From: Longilinea arvoryzae
GTDB lineage: Bacteria > Chloroflexota > Anaerolineae > Anaerolineales > Anaerolineaceae
DNA: 64,000 bases
Direction of reading: 5' to 3'
NCBI RefSeq assembly: GCF_001050235.1
Contig: NZ_DF967972.1
Coordinates: forward strand, 3,227,953-3,291,952
Part shown: positions 10,536-19,312 of the stretch, one piece after another
Layout: each line of letters begins with the position of its first letter
Position numbering within the stretch: the first letter of the stretch is position 1
Program-made: the position numbers and the translations under genes
The notes under the pieces: model-generated
The model's input: only the letters and a program-made list of their open reading frames with translations
What the model was told of the DNA's origin: nothing
The model's database searches: none

Positions 10536-10558
10536 GCCTGGTCCACGATTGAAAAACA

Positions 10559-10590
10559 GGCCGGTGAGAAAAACTCACCGGCCTTATTTA
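10559..10590. terminator. Intrinsic terminator between ytxH-like gene and nnr
   Basis: A perfect 10-bp GC-rich stem (10559-10568 with 10574-10583) and a 5-base A loop are followed by TTATTTATT on the plus strand; an A-run lies on the other side. It sits between convergent genes and probably serves both. Confidence 0.85.
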
Positions 10591-12216
10591 TTATTCGAAT
10601 CGCAGCGCCCACAGCACGCGCGGAATGGCTTCGATCACGTCACTGGCCAGCACCGGAGCGGTTCCGCCCAATTGGTCGGCGGCTTCCAGCCCCGCCTGAG
10701 CATGGATCCACGCGCCGGCCACAGCGGCTTCCAGAGCCGGCCGGCCCTGCGCCAGCAAACCGGCCACGATCCCGGCCAACACATCCCCGCTGCCCGCTTT
10801 GGCCAGGGCCGCGCTGGCGACCGGGATGATATAGGCGCGTCCATCTTCGGCAGCAATGACCGTCAAAGCGCCCTTCAGAATGACCGTAGTCTTCCATTTC
10901 TTGGCGAACTTGCAGGCAACTTCCTGCCGGTTGGCCTGAATCTCAGCCACCTCCAGGCCGGTCAGGGCGCTCATCTCCCCCGGATGCGGGGTCAAAACCG
11001 AACCGGGGGGAAGGAGCTCGGGCCAGCCGTCCACGCGCGCCATCAAACGCAGCCCATCCGCGTCCATGACCAGCGGCGGTAATTTTGGACTCTCCCCGGA
11101 TTCGACCTCGCCCTCTTCCTGTGAGGTGAGGAAGCCAAACGAAGGTGCCTGATGCGGCGTTTCAGCGCTGGTGAGCAGGTTCTTGATAAATGATGCCGTG
11201 GTTTCTTCGGCCCCCAACCCGGGACCGACCAGGAATGCGGTGACGCGGCTGAGGTTCTTCCGCAGGACTTCTGCGCCGCCCTCCGCAATCATGCCCATTT
11301 CATCCGGCAGCAGCAGCCAGGTGGCCTCCGGGAACTGGCCGGCCAGGCTGGCCTGCAGCGGCGCCGCAACCGCCAGACGAACCAGTCCAACGCCCATGCG
11401 ATACGCCCCGCGCGCAGCCAATAGCGGCGCGCCGATGTAATAGGTGGAACCGGCGGCGATCATCAGTGTGCCGAAGGTGCCCTTGTGTGCTGTCATGGGA
11501 CGCTCCGGCAAATATCCGGCCACCTGTTCCCCATCGACCATAAACTCATCGATCTTCTTCAGGCTCGCCAGTTTTTCCGGCAATTCCAGATTGACTACAC
11601 GAAGTTCACCGACCTTTTCGAAGGCCGGGAATCTCAGTAATCCCTGCTTGACGGCCTGCATGCACAGGGTGAGCTCGGCAGGAATGGTCTCAGCCGCCGC
11701 TTCACCGGTATTGCAATCCACGCCCGATGGGCAATCGATGGCGACCACATGCGGTACAGTCTCCGCCTCGGAAACGTATTTCAAGATTGCGGCGATTTCT
11801 TCTTTCAACGGCAGTTGGATGCCGGTGCCCAGCACCCCGTCCAGCAGGACGTTGGAATTTTCCAGCCATTCTTGTAATCCATGCAGTTTCTTATCCTGAG
11901 CGGCTGCCATCACCAGCACGCCGGCCGTTCTGGCGCGTTCGAGCAGGGGATCCTTTTCATCCCGCGGCCGGACGAGATAAGCCTGAGCCGTCCAGCCGGA
12001 TCTGGCCAGCGTCTCCAATGCCACCAGCGCGTCGCCGCCGTTGTTGCCAGAGCCCACCAGGGCGGTGACCACCCGCCAATCTTCATCTCCATATTCGGAC
12101 ACCACGACCTCGGCGACACCGCGCCCGGCGCGTTCCATCATTTCCGCGAAACTGACACCGCGCTCATCGGCTTCTTTTTCGATGGCGCGCATTTGTTCGA
12201 CACTCACGACTTGCAT
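10591..12216 (-). CDS. nnr: Bifunctional NAD(P)H-hydrate epimerase / ADP-dependent hydrate dehydratase
   Basis: Repairs damaged nicotinamide cofactors: the N-terminal YjeF_N domain epimerises R- to S-NAD(P)HX and the C-terminal YjeF_C domain dehydrates S-NAD(P)HX using ADP. The 541-residue fusion is normal in bacteria. Visible: N-terminal GSGNNGGDALVAL phosphate loop and DGVLGTG; C-terminal MDADGLRLMAR, LTPHPGEMSALTG and the NxGSGD-type motif AKAGSGDVLAGIVAG. I chose the ATG at 12216 (AAGGAGG directly upstream) rather than the earlier in-frame ATG at 12288. Confidence 0.95.
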   Translation of the reverse strand: MQVVSVEQMRAIEKEADERGVSFAEMMERAGRGVAEVVVSEYGDEDWRVVTALVGSGNNGGDALVALETLARSGWTAQAYLVRPRDEKDPLLERARTAGVLVMAAAQDKKLHGLQEWLENSNVLLDGVLGTGIQLPLKEEIAAILKYVSEAETVPHVVAIDCPSGVDCNTGEAAAETIPAELTLCMQAVKQGLLRFPAFEKVGELRVVNLELPEKLASLKKIDEFMVDGEQVAGYLPERPMTAHKGTFGTLMIAAGSTYYIGAPLLAARGAYRMGVGLVRLAVAAPLQASLAGQFPEATWLLLPDEMGMIAEGGAEVLRKNLSRVTAFLVGPGLGAEETTASFIKNLLTSAETPHQAPSFGFLTSQEEGEVESGESPKLPPLVMDADGLRLMARVDGWPELLPPGSVLTPHPGEMSALTGLEVAEIQANRQEVACKFAKKWKTTVILKGALTVIAAEDGRAYIIPVASAALAKAGSGDVLAGIVAGLLAQGRPALEAAVAGAWIHAQAGLEAADQLGGTAPVLASDVIEAIPRVLWALRFE

Positions 12217-12304
12217 TTCAGCCTCCTTGGTGCCGGGTCCTGATTCAGGACTGCTAAAATTATACTCTGCCGGTCGGCCAATCAGCATAATTTTCTCCTT
12301 CAGG

Positions 12305-12310
12305 TATAAT
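12305..12310 (+). promoter_or_regulatory. -10 box seven bases before the start codon
   Basis: TATAAT in TTCAGGTATAATC ends 7 bases before the ATG at 12318, and no ribosome site is present. The same 13-base string occurs at 25142-25154. A transcription start at or next to the ATG is expected. Confidence 0.6.
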
Positions 12311-12317
12311 CACACCT

Positions 12318-13874
12318 ATGCAAAAAGGGATCACCATCACCGTCTTCGTCTCTGGCATGGTCAGCCTGGCCGTCGAAATGGCGGCTTCACGTTTGTTGGG
12401 CAACTATTTTGGCACCAGCAACCTGATCTGGGCCACCATCATCGGCCTGATACTCATTTATCTCACCGCCGGTTACTTCCTCGGCGGCGCCTGGTCCGAC
12501 CGCTCTCCCAACGCATCCACTTTCTATCAAATTCTGTTGTGGGCCGGACTGGCCATCGGCGTTATTCCCTTGATCTCGCGGCCGATTTTGCGTGTCGCGG
12601 CCAACGCCTTCGACGGCCTGCAACTGGGCGCCATGATCGGATCGTTCATTGCCGTGCTGATCCTGTTCAGCATCCCGGTGACCCTGCTGGGCACCGCCTC
12701 GCCCTTCGCGATCCGTCTCTCTCTACACGATTCGCGCCAGGCGGGCAGCGTTTCCGGCAAGATCTACGCCATCTCGACCCTGGGCTCGTTCATCGGCACC
12801 TTCCTACCCGGCCTGGTGCTCATTCCGCTGATCGGCACCTACCGCACCTTTCTGGCTTTCAGCCTGGTTCTCATCCTGACGGCCTTGATCGGCCTGGGAT
12901 CGGTCTCCGGTTGGCGAAAAGCCGTTCTCTTCATCTGGATGCCAGTCGTCATCGCCATTCTGGCCATCGTCGGCGTGCGCGGCGCAGATAAAACTTCGCG
13001 CGGCCTGGTCTACGAAACCGAATCGGCCTACAACTACATCCAGGTCCTGCAACAGGACGGCTACACCATCCTGCGCCTGAACGAAGGCCAGGGCATGCAC
13101 TCTCTCTATCATCCCACGCAGCTCAATTACTTTGGGCCCTGGGAACAGGTGCTGGTGGCGCCCTTTTTCAACGCCGCGCCGTATTCCACCGGCGACGTGC
13201 ACAGCATGGCCATCGTCGGGTTGGCGGCCGGGACCACTGCCCGTCAGGCCAGCCAGGTGTACCCGGATATTCAAATCGACGGCATCGAAATCGACCCCAA
13301 GATCGTCAGCGTGGCGCGCAAATATTTCGATATGAACGAGCCCAACCTGAATGTCATAATCCAGGATGGCCGGTATGCATTATCCAACAGCCAGAAGAAA
13401 TATGACATCATTTCCGTGGATGCTTACCGCCCGCCGTACATACCCTGGCACATGACCACGCAGGAATTCTTTCAGACGGTTTACGATCACTTGAATGAAA
13501 ACGGCTCCATGGCCATCAACGTCGGGCGCGCGCCGAACGACCGCCGCCTGGTGAACGCGCTGGTCGGGACGATTCGCAGCGTCTTCCCCTCCGTCTATGT
13601 CATGGACCTGCCCAACTCTTTCAACTCGATCGTGTTCGCCACCCGCCAGCCCACGCAGGCCGCGAATTTGCAGGCGAATTTCAGCGCGCTGGTGCAGCAG
13701 CCGCAAACGCCCACCTTGCTGGTGGATACCATGGCCATTACGGTGGCCAACCTGCAGCCCACTCCCGATTCAAAAAACGTTTTCACCGACGATCTCACCT
13801 CCATCGAATGGCTGACCAACGACCTGGTGATGAGCTATTTCATCGGCGGCGATCTGGAAGGATTACAACAATGA
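12318..13874 (+). CDS. Membrane-fused spermidine-synthase-like protein
   Basis: 518 residues: about seven N-terminal membrane helices (to about residue 220) joined to a soluble spermidine-synthase (SAM-dependent) fold. The SAM site GLAAGTTARQ and acidic DGIEIDPKIV are visible, and the catalytic-type Asp lies in DIISVDAY. Proteins of this two-part design are widespread and usually annotated as fused MFS/spermidine synthase; whether they make polyamines is often untested. No speD or other polyamine gene is nearby. The stop overlaps the next start (ATGA). Confidence 0.85.
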   Translation: MQKGITITVFVSGMVSLAVEMAASRLLGNYFGTSNLIWATIIGLILIYLTAGYFLGGAWSDRSPNASTFYQILLWAGLAIGVIPLISRPILRVAANAFDGLQLGAMIGSFIAVLILFSIPVTLLGTASPFAIRLSLHDSRQAGSVSGKIYAISTLGSFIGTFLPGLVLIPLIGTYRTFLAFSLVLILTALIGLGSVSGWRKAVLFIWMPVVIAILAIVGVRGADKTSRGLVYETESAYNYIQVLQQDGYTILRLNEGQGMHSLYHPTQLNYFGPWEQVLVAPFFNAAPYSTGDVHSMAIVGLAAGTTARQASQVYPDIQIDGIEIDPKIVSVARKYFDMNEPNLNVIIQDGRYALSNSQKKYDIISVDAYRPPYIPWHMTTQEFFQTVYDHLNENGSMAINVGRAPNDRRLVNALVGTIRSVFPSVYVMDLPNSFNSIVFATRQPTQAANLQANFSALVQQPQTPTLLVDTMAITVANLQPTPDSKNVFTDDLTSIEWLTNDLVMSYFIGGDLEGLQQ

Positions 13875-14539
13875 AATCATTCCAAAAAGGGGTATCGATC
13901 CTTGTATCGATTTCCATCCCGTTCTTCCTCATGATGACCATGATCCGGTTTCTGTTTCAACCGGCATTTTTGAAAATCGAGTACAGCACACCGGGGTTCC
14001 CGGCGGACACTTTCGGTTTCACCCAGGAAGATCGCATCAAATGGGGGACGATCTCCATGGAATATCTCTTCAACACTCAGGGGATTTCGTTCCTCGCCGA
14101 TCAGCGCCTGCCGGATGGATCGCCGCTCTACAACGAACGCGAATTAAGCCACATGTTGGACGTCAAGAACCTCATCCAGGTGATGCTCAAGGTATGGATC
14201 GGCCTGATCCTTGGCCTGATCCTCATCCTGGTCTGGGCCTGGCGTGGAAAGTGGCTGAGGGACCTTGGCCATGCCTACATGTTCGGCGGCTGGTTGACCC
14301 TGGGGTTGATCGGCTCCATCCTGATCGCCATCCTGGTCAGCTTCGAAGCCCTTTTCACGGCCTTCCACCATCTCTTCTTCCAGGGCGATTCATGGTTGTT
14401 CCTGTACTCCGATTCATTGATCCGACTCTTTCCACTGCCCCTTTGGCAGGCTGGTTTCATCGCCATGGGAATCCTCACCGGCCTTGGCGCGGTTTTGTTC
14501 ATCGTTTTGGGCAGGCGTTTGGCTCGCAGGACTGGTTAG
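13871..14539 (+). CDS. TIGR01906/DUF1461 family integral membrane protein
   Basis: 222 residues, translationally coupled to the preceding gene by a 4-base ATGA overlap. I therefore reject the longer upstream start. One N-terminal helix, an outside loop with the family string YNERELSHMLDVKNL, then three or four helices (about 100-215). Members of this family are predicted membrane proteins without known function. Coupling with the spermidine-synthase-like membrane protein hints that they act together; that is inference. Confidence 0.82.
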   Translation: MKSFQKGVSILVSISIPFFLMMTMIRFLFQPAFLKIEYSTPGFPADTFGFTQEDRIKWGTISMEYLFNTQGISFLADQRLPDGSPLYNERELSHMLDVKNLIQVMLKVWIGLILGLILILVWAWRGKWLRDLGHAYMFGGWLTLGLIGSILIAILVSFEALFTAFHHLFFQGDSWLFLYSDSLIRLFPLPLWQAGFIAMGILTGLGAVLFIVLGRRLARRTG

Positions 14540-14569
14540 CTTCGATCTGGCGTAATAACGAAAAGAAAA

Positions 14570-14595
14570 ACGACTGGAGAACCAGTCGTTTTTTT
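14570..14595. terminator. Intrinsic terminator between DUF1461 gene and gpmA
   Basis: An 8-bp stem (14570-14577 with 14582-14589), loop AGAA, followed by a T-run on the plus strand. AAAAA on the left makes it usable for gpmA (-) too. Confidence 0.85.
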
Positions 14596-14615
14596 CGTTC
14601 TGGGAATCTTCCGGA

Positions 14616-15362
14616 TTACTTCTTCTCGGCCTGTTTTGCAACCGCGGCCGCTTTGGCAGCAATTGCGTCTGCATCGCCCAGGTAATAATGGCGGATCTCC
14701 TTGCAATCCTTATCCAGCTCGTAGACCAGCGGAACGCCGGTCGGGATGTTCAACTCGGTGATCTCGTCGTCCGAGATATTGGAAAGATGCTTCACCAGCG
14801 CGCGCAGGCTGTTGCCGTGGGCGGCGATCAACACACGTTGGCCGCTTTTGATGCGCGGCATAATGCTGGCGTACCAGAACGGCATGACCCGTTTGAGCGT
14901 CAATTCGAGCGATTCGCAGGCCGGTAGTTCTTCCTTGGTCAGGCCGGCGTAGCGACGATCGAAGTGAGGGTGGCGTTCGTCGTTCCAATCCAGCGCGGGC
15001 GGCGGCGTGGCATAGCTGCGCCGCCAAATTTTGACCTGCTCCTTGCCGTATTTCTCAGCGGTTTCGGCCTTGTTCAGGCCTTGCAGCGCGCCGTAATGGC
15101 GTTCGTTCAACTGCCAGGCACGTTCCACCGGGATCCACATCAGGTCCATCTCATCCTGTACGATCCACAGTGTGCGGATGGCGCGTTTCAGCACGGAGGT
15201 ATATGCAAAATCGAAGGTATAGCCCTCTTGTTTCAACAGTTGACCGCCCATGTGGGCTTCATTGACGCCCGTCTCCGAAAGGTCAACATCGGTCCATCCG
15301 GTAAATCTATTTTCAAGATTCCAGACACTTTCGCCATGTCGGATTAAAACCAGTTTGAACAT
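14616..15362 (-). CDS. gpmA: 2,3-bisphosphoglycerate-dependent phosphoglycerate mutase
   Basis: Interconverts 3- and 2-phosphoglycerate in glycolysis and gluconeogenesis. 248 residues, normal for the dPGM class. The phosphohistidine motif RHGES is at 8-12, [14 protein letters not shown] holds the catalytic Glu region, and [13 protein letters not shown] holds the second catalytic His. The last roughly 15 residues are an Ala-rich tail ([16 protein letters not shown]) that looks like a lineage-specific extension. Confidence 0.96.
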   Translation of the reverse strand: MFKLVLIRHGESVWNLENRFTGWTDVDLSETGVNEAHMGGQLLKQEGYTFDFAYTSVLKRAIRTLWIVQDEMDLMWIPVERAWQLNERHYGALQGLNKAETAEKYGKEQVKIWRRSYATPPPALDWNDERHPHFDRRYAGLTKEELPACESLELTLKRVMPFWYASIMPRIKSGQRVLIAAHGNSLRALVKHLSNISDDEITELNIPTGVPLVYELDKDCKEIRHYYLGDADAIAAKAAAVAKQAEKK

Positions 15363-15439
15363 CTTACCCTCTCAAAGTAATTTTCGACTTAAAGTCAGGT
15401 TACAGTAATTTTACCTGAAAAACGGACATCCATGTCAAA

Positions 15440-15470
15440 TAAAGACAGCGCAAGGTTTCCCTTGCGCTGC
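15440..15470 (-). terminator. Hairpin downstream of the UgpC-type ATPase gene
   Basis: A perfect 10-bp stem (15446-15455 with 15460-15469) with a 4-base loop; on the minus strand it is followed by TCTTTATTT. The T-tract is imperfect but the position fits termination of the ATPase gene. Confidence 0.6.
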
Positions 15471-15488
15471 CAGGTGCTTATTGAATGA

Positions 15489-16601
15489 TTAGCGAACGGC
15501 TACCGGGTTGTCAGGATCGACGGAAGGATCGAAGATATGGAAGTTATCCATATTGAAGGCAACCTGAACTTTGCTGCCAATGGTGAAGCGGGTGCGCGGA
15601 TCGACGCGCGCGACGAAATTGTTCTTGCCGCTGACCAGGTACAGGAAGATTTCATTGCCCATCAATTCGGTCACATCCACCTTGGCATCGATCATGGACG
15701 AGTGAATGCCGGCTGGGACGAACAACGGGTTGTGGATATCCTCCGGGCGGATGCCGAAGATGACCTGCTTGCCGGCGTACGGCATATAGGTCGTGGTGCG
15801 GTCTTCCGGAATTTTGACGCTGAATTCGCCCGAATCTACGAGAAGATCCGAACCATCCTTGCGCAGAGTCGCCGGGAAGAAGTTCATGGCAGGCGAACCG
15901 ATGAAACCAGCCACAAACAGATTCGCGGGCTTATCATACAGCGTCTGCGGGGTATCCAATTGCTGCAAAATACCTTTGTTCATGACGGCGATGCGGCTGG
16001 CCATGGTCATGGCTTCCGTCTGGTCGTGAGTCACGTAAATGAAGGTGGTCTGCAGGTTGAGATGCAGCTTGCTGATTTCCGCGCGGGTTTGAACGCGCAG
16101 CTTGGCATCCAGGTTCGAGAGTGGCTCATCGAACAGGAATACCTTCGGTTCACGCACGATGGCGCGGCCGACCGCGACACGCTGACGTTGGCCGCCCGAT
16201 AGTTCGCGCGGTCTGCGTTTCAGCAATGCTTCGATACCCAGCACCTCCGCTGCACTTTCCACACGCTTTTTGATCTGATCTTTCGGAACCTTGCGCAGCT
16301 TGAGACCGAAAGCCATGTTATCAAACACCGTCATGTGTGGATAGAGCGCGTAGGACTGGAATACCATGGCAATGTCACGATCCTTGGGTGGGACATCATT
16401 CACAACCTGATCGGCGATCATGACATTCCCCGAGGTGACCTCCTCGAGACCAGCCAGGCAGCGTAGAGCTGTCGTTTTTCCGCAGCCCGACGGGCCAACC
16501 AGAACCAAAAACTCCTTATCCTGGATCTGAATATTCAGATCGTTGAGGGCTGTGAAGTCCCCGAACTTCTTTCCAACGTGATCGAAAGTAACGCTTGCCA
16601 T
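15489..16601 (-). CDS. Sugar-type ABC transporter ATP-binding protein (MalK/UgpC/MsmK family)
   Basis: 370 residues. The ABC domain has Walker A GPSGCGKTT, the Q loop at MVFQSYALYPHMTV, signature LSGGQRQRVAVGRA, Walker B FLFDEPLSNLD and H loop VTHDQTEAMT. A C-terminal TOBE/MalK regulatory domain follows (about 240-370: IFGIRPEDIHNP). Such ATPases often serve several sugar or glycerol-phosphate importers at once; no permease or binding protein is next to it, fitting a shared ATPase. The ATG at 16601 follows GGAAGGAGG, so I reject the upstream in-frame start at 16664. Confidence 0.93.
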   Translation of the reverse strand: MASVTFDHVGKKFGDFTALNDLNIQIQDKEFLVLVGPSGCGKTTALRCLAGLEEVTSGNVMIADQVVNDVPPKDRDIAMVFQSYALYPHMTVFDNMAFGLKLRKVPKDQIKKRVESAAEVLGIEALLKRRPRELSGGQRQRVAVGRAIVREPKVFLFDEPLSNLDAKLRVQTRAEISKLHLNLQTTFIYVTHDQTEAMTMASRIAVMNKGILQQLDTPQTLYDKPANLFVAGFIGSPAMNFFPATLRKDGSDLLVDSGEFSVKIPEDRTTTYMPYAGKQVIFGIRPEDIHNPLFVPAGIHSSMIDAKVDVTELMGNEIFLYLVSGKNNFVARVDPRTRFTIGSKVQVAFNMDNFHIFDPSVDPDNPVAVR

Positions 16602-16635
16602 TGAATTCCTCCTTCCAGCAGTGTATAGTGATTTG

Positions 16636-16664
16636 ATTATATGCCTCTCAAAGGAATTGTGCAA
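16636..16664 (-). promoter_or_regulatory. Promoter of the UgpC-type ATPase gene
   Basis: On the minus strand TTGCAC (16659-16664) and TATAAT (16636-16641) are exactly 17 bases apart. The implied leader is about 30 bases and includes the strong ribosome site. Confidence 0.6.
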
Positions 16665-16749
16665 TTGTTATTCATGGGGCAATAATTCAAAGCAATATCC
16701 AGTAAAGATTACAATTTCATCGAATTGCAATTTAAATCCTATCCGACCT

Positions 16750-16770
16750 CCATTTGACCTGGTCAAATGG
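16750..16770. promoter_or_regulatory. Perfect 21-base palindrome, candidate operator
   Basis: Arms CCATTTGACC (16750-16759) and its exact reverse complement (16761-16770) surround one central base. It lies in the 291-base space between the divergent UgpC-type ATPase gene and the small membrane protein gene. A related half-site GGGTCAAACCC follows near 16803-16813. It has the size and symmetry of a dimeric repressor site (GntR- or LacI-type); the regulator is not known. The rest of this intergenic stretch is AT-rich and shows no other feature I can name. Confidence 0.5.
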
Positions 16771-16892
16771 CCGGGTGCAATACTCGACATTCTTCCGAAC
16801 CGGGTCAAACCCAGCGGAGGATGTGTTCTTTCCACGCAAAGTCTATCCTATAGACTGTGGTCTTCGTGGAATCGAGGATCGGGAGGATTGGT

Positions 16893-17189
16893 ATGAAAGG
16901 CACGACTTCTTTCCCAAGCCTGGGACAATCCATCTGCTGGACAGCCATTTTTTATGCCTGTTTTGGCCTCTTCCTTGGCGTTTTGGCATGGTTCATCAGC
17001 ACCGCCAGTCAGAATATCCTGCTTCGCATGCTGGGACTGAATATTCCGAGTTGGGCGGCAGGATGGGTGTTCCTGATGGTCATGGTTCCCCTGTTTGGGG
17101 GGATCGGAGCGATCTGCGGCATCATTATTTATTGGCCGATGAAGGCCCTGATCCAATACCTGCGTCCGTCCCGGAATGTGGTATCGTGA
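16893..17189 (+). CDS. Small membrane protein, unknown function
   Basis: 98 residues with two clear membrane helices (about 15-38 and 52-80) and a short basic tail. GGGAGG precedes the ATG at 16893, so I reject the upstream in-frame start at 16857. SWAAGWVFLMVMVPLFGGIGAICGII is glycine-rich. I recognise no family. It may be under the palindromic site upstream. Confidence 0.65.
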   Translation: MKGTTSFPSLGQSICWTAIFYACFGLFLGVLAWFISTASQNILLRMLGLNIPSWAAGWVFLMVMVPLFGGIGAICGIIIYWPMKALIQYLRPSRNVVS

Positions 17190-17491
17190 AGGCTGCGAAA
17201 TGTTTTATAATAAATAGCTCAATTTATCATTTACGGGCCTGTGCGCCCTGTTCAATGCGGAACGCTCCGTAAGCCTTAACTCGACAGCCTTGTCCGCTCC
17301 CATTTTGCCAGTTTTGATGATGTTATAGGGCGGCGCTATGATCCGAGCTCTCAACTAAATCCAATAACCTTTTTCTTCTGACCCGCTTTTCACTAAGTGG
17401 CTCAGCGAGGTAGGAAACCGGGTCTGGTTTCCTGTTCATCCTTTCTCTATCATCCTTGGGTTTGACATAAACCGCAAACTCGGAGGTTAAT
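17190..17491. other. Intergenic region, 302 bases, with one hairpin
   Basis: No credible gene. TATAAT-like bases occur near 17203. A perfect 8-bp hairpin lies at 17412-17419/17426-17433 (AGGAAACC with its complement), followed by TTCATCCTTTCTC, too weak for a clear terminator. TTGACA at 17462-17467 is a good -35, but its -10 would fall at the start codon of the next gene. Confidence 0.5.
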
Positions 17492-19312
17492 TTGGCCGTC
17501 TCGACAGTTTCCATCCAATATGATCTAAAAAACGCTGTCACCCCGAACCGGTTTCGGGGCCTGTGGCGTATGATGACCGGTTTTCACTGGCAATATCTGG
17601 CCGCGACCCTGTGCCTTGGAATTGCAGCCCTGGCAAAGACTACAACGTATTTGCTGCTGCGATACTTTGTGGATTCCTATTTCAACCCCAAACCGGGCAT
17701 TTCCATTTATCCGTTGTGGATGATTGCGCTTGGTTTTGTGGGCCTGGCGGTCGTGGAAGGCAGCTTCACGTTCATGAGTGCTCGTCTGGCCTCCAGAACC
17801 GCGGAAGGGATTACCCGTCGTCTGCGCAATTACCTGTTCGACCACATCCAGCGCCTGTCGTTCACCTACCACGACAAGACCCAGACCGGTGAGTTGATTC
17901 AACGCTCCACCTCGGATGTGGATGCCATGCGCCGCTTCTTCTCCGATCAGGCCATTGGAATCGGACGTATCATCCTGCTGTTCATCATCAACTTCATCGC
18001 CCTGCTCCAGTTGAATGTCAAATTGACCTTCCTGTCCATCATCGTCATCCCATTCGTCCTGCTCACCTCGATCTTTTTCTTCCGAAAGGTGTCGAAGGCC
18101 TACGAAGCCTATCAGGAACAGGAAGCCACGCTTTCAACCACGCTGCAGGAAAACCTGACCGGCGTTAGGGTGGTCAAGGCATTTGCCCGCCAGAATTATG
18201 AGATCGAGAAATTCGAGCGCGACAATTGGGAAAAATTCAAGCGCGGCCGGGAACTCAATCGCATGCACGCCATGTTCTGGCCGTCGTCCGACCTGTTATG
18301 CGGATTCCAAATCCTGGCCGGCTACCTGATCGGGGCCTTGATGGCCATCCACGGTGATATATCGATTGGGACTTACATCGCCTATACCGGCCTGATCGTT
18401 TGGATCATCTATCCGCTGCGCAACCTTGGCCGCCTGATCGTGCAAACCTCCACCGGGCTGGTCTCTTTTGGCCGCGTGATGGACATCATCAAGCAGGACC
18501 GCGAACCGTTGGATGAAGGCGATATCGAACCCCGGGAAGCTGTGCGCGGTGAGATTACCTTCGACCACGTCGGTTTCGAATACGAAAGCGGTGTGCCGGT
18601 ACTGGAGGACATCACCTTCAAGGTCGAACCCGGCCAGGCGATTGCGCTGTTGGGCTCGACCGGCTCCGGGAAGACGACCCTGGTCAACCTGCTGCCGCGT
18701 TTCTACGAATATACTTCCGGCAGCATCCGGCTGGATGGTGTGGAACTGAAGCGCTACCCGCGCCGTTTCCTGCGCCAGCAAATCGGCATCGTCGAACAGG
18801 AACCGTTCCTGTTCTCGCGCAGCATTCGCGAGAACATCTCCTACGGCGTCGGTCGAGAGGTCAGCGATAGCGAGGTGGAAACTGCCGCCCGCGCAGCCGC
18901 CATTCATGATGTCATCTGTTCCTTCCCGGAGGGTTATGGCACCCTGGTTGGTGAGAAAGGTGTGACGCTCTCCGGCGGACAAAAGCAACGTGTGGCCATC
19001 GCGCGTACGCTGCTGAAGAACCCGCGCATCCTGATCCTGGATGATTCGACATCCTCCGTCGATACGGAAACCGAAGCCGAGATACGCGAAGCGCTGCAGA
19101 ACCTGATGCAAAACCGTACCACCTTCATCATCGCACATCGCATCCAGAGCATCATGAACGCCGATTTAGTATTGGTCTTGGACCGCGGTCGGGTTGTACA
19201 GCGCGGAAATCACGCCGACCTGGTGGCGGTGGATGGGATTTACCGCAAGATCTATAACATTCAGACTCACATCGAAACGGAGTTGGAGAAGGAGATCGCC
19301 GGTGCCGGATAA
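17492..19312 (+). CDS. ABC exporter half-transporter A (degenerate Walker B)
   Basis: 606 residues: an ABC_membrane domain with six helices (about 25-330) and a C-terminal nucleotide-binding domain. Walker A GSTGSGKTT is at about 389-397, signature LSGGQ is intact, and H loop IAHR is present. Walker B ends LILDDS: Asp518 replaces the catalytic Glu. That is the typical mark of the non-catalytic half of heterodimeric exporters such as TM287/288 and BmrCD. The start is TTG at 17492 with GGAGG 5 bases upstream. It overlaps the partner gene by 11 bases. Substrate unknown (drug or lipid class). Confidence 0.93.
   Translation: MAVSTVSIQYDLKNAVTPNRFRGLWRMMTGFHWQYLAATLCLGIAALAKTTTYLLLRYFVDSYFNPKPGISIYPLWMIALGFVGLAVVEGSFTFMSARLASRTAEGITRRLRNYLFDHIQRLSFTYHDKTQTGELIQRSTSDVDAMRRFFSDQAIGIGRIILLFIINFIALLQLNVKLTFLSIIVIPFVLLTSIFFFRKVSKAYEAYQEQEATLSTTLQENLTGVRVVKAFARQNYEIEKFERDNWEKFKRGRELNRMHAMFWPSSDLLCGFQILAGYLIGALMAIHGDISIGTYIAYTGLIVWIIYPLRNLGRLIVQTSTGLVSFGRVMDIIKQDREPLDEGDIEPREAVRGEITFDHVGFEYESGVPVLEDITFKVEPGQAIALLGSTGSGKTTLVNLLPRFYEYTSGSIRLDGVELKRYPRRFLRQQIGIVEQEPFLFSRSIRENISYGVGREVSDSEVETAARAAAIHDVICSFPEGYGTLVGEKGVTLSGGQKQRVAIARTLLKNPRILILDDSTSSVDTETEAEIREALQNLMQNRTTFIIAHRIQSIMNADLVLVLDRGRVVQRGNHADLVAVDGIYRKIYNIQTHIETELEKEIAGAG

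Noticed and set aside
17462..17491. TTGACA promoter for the ABC exporter
   Set aside because: The matching -10 would put the transcription start after the TTG start codon that has a good ribosome site.
18296..19138. 280-codon minus-strand frame
   Set aside because: Antisense to the ABC exporter half A, whose Walker and signature motifs run through it.
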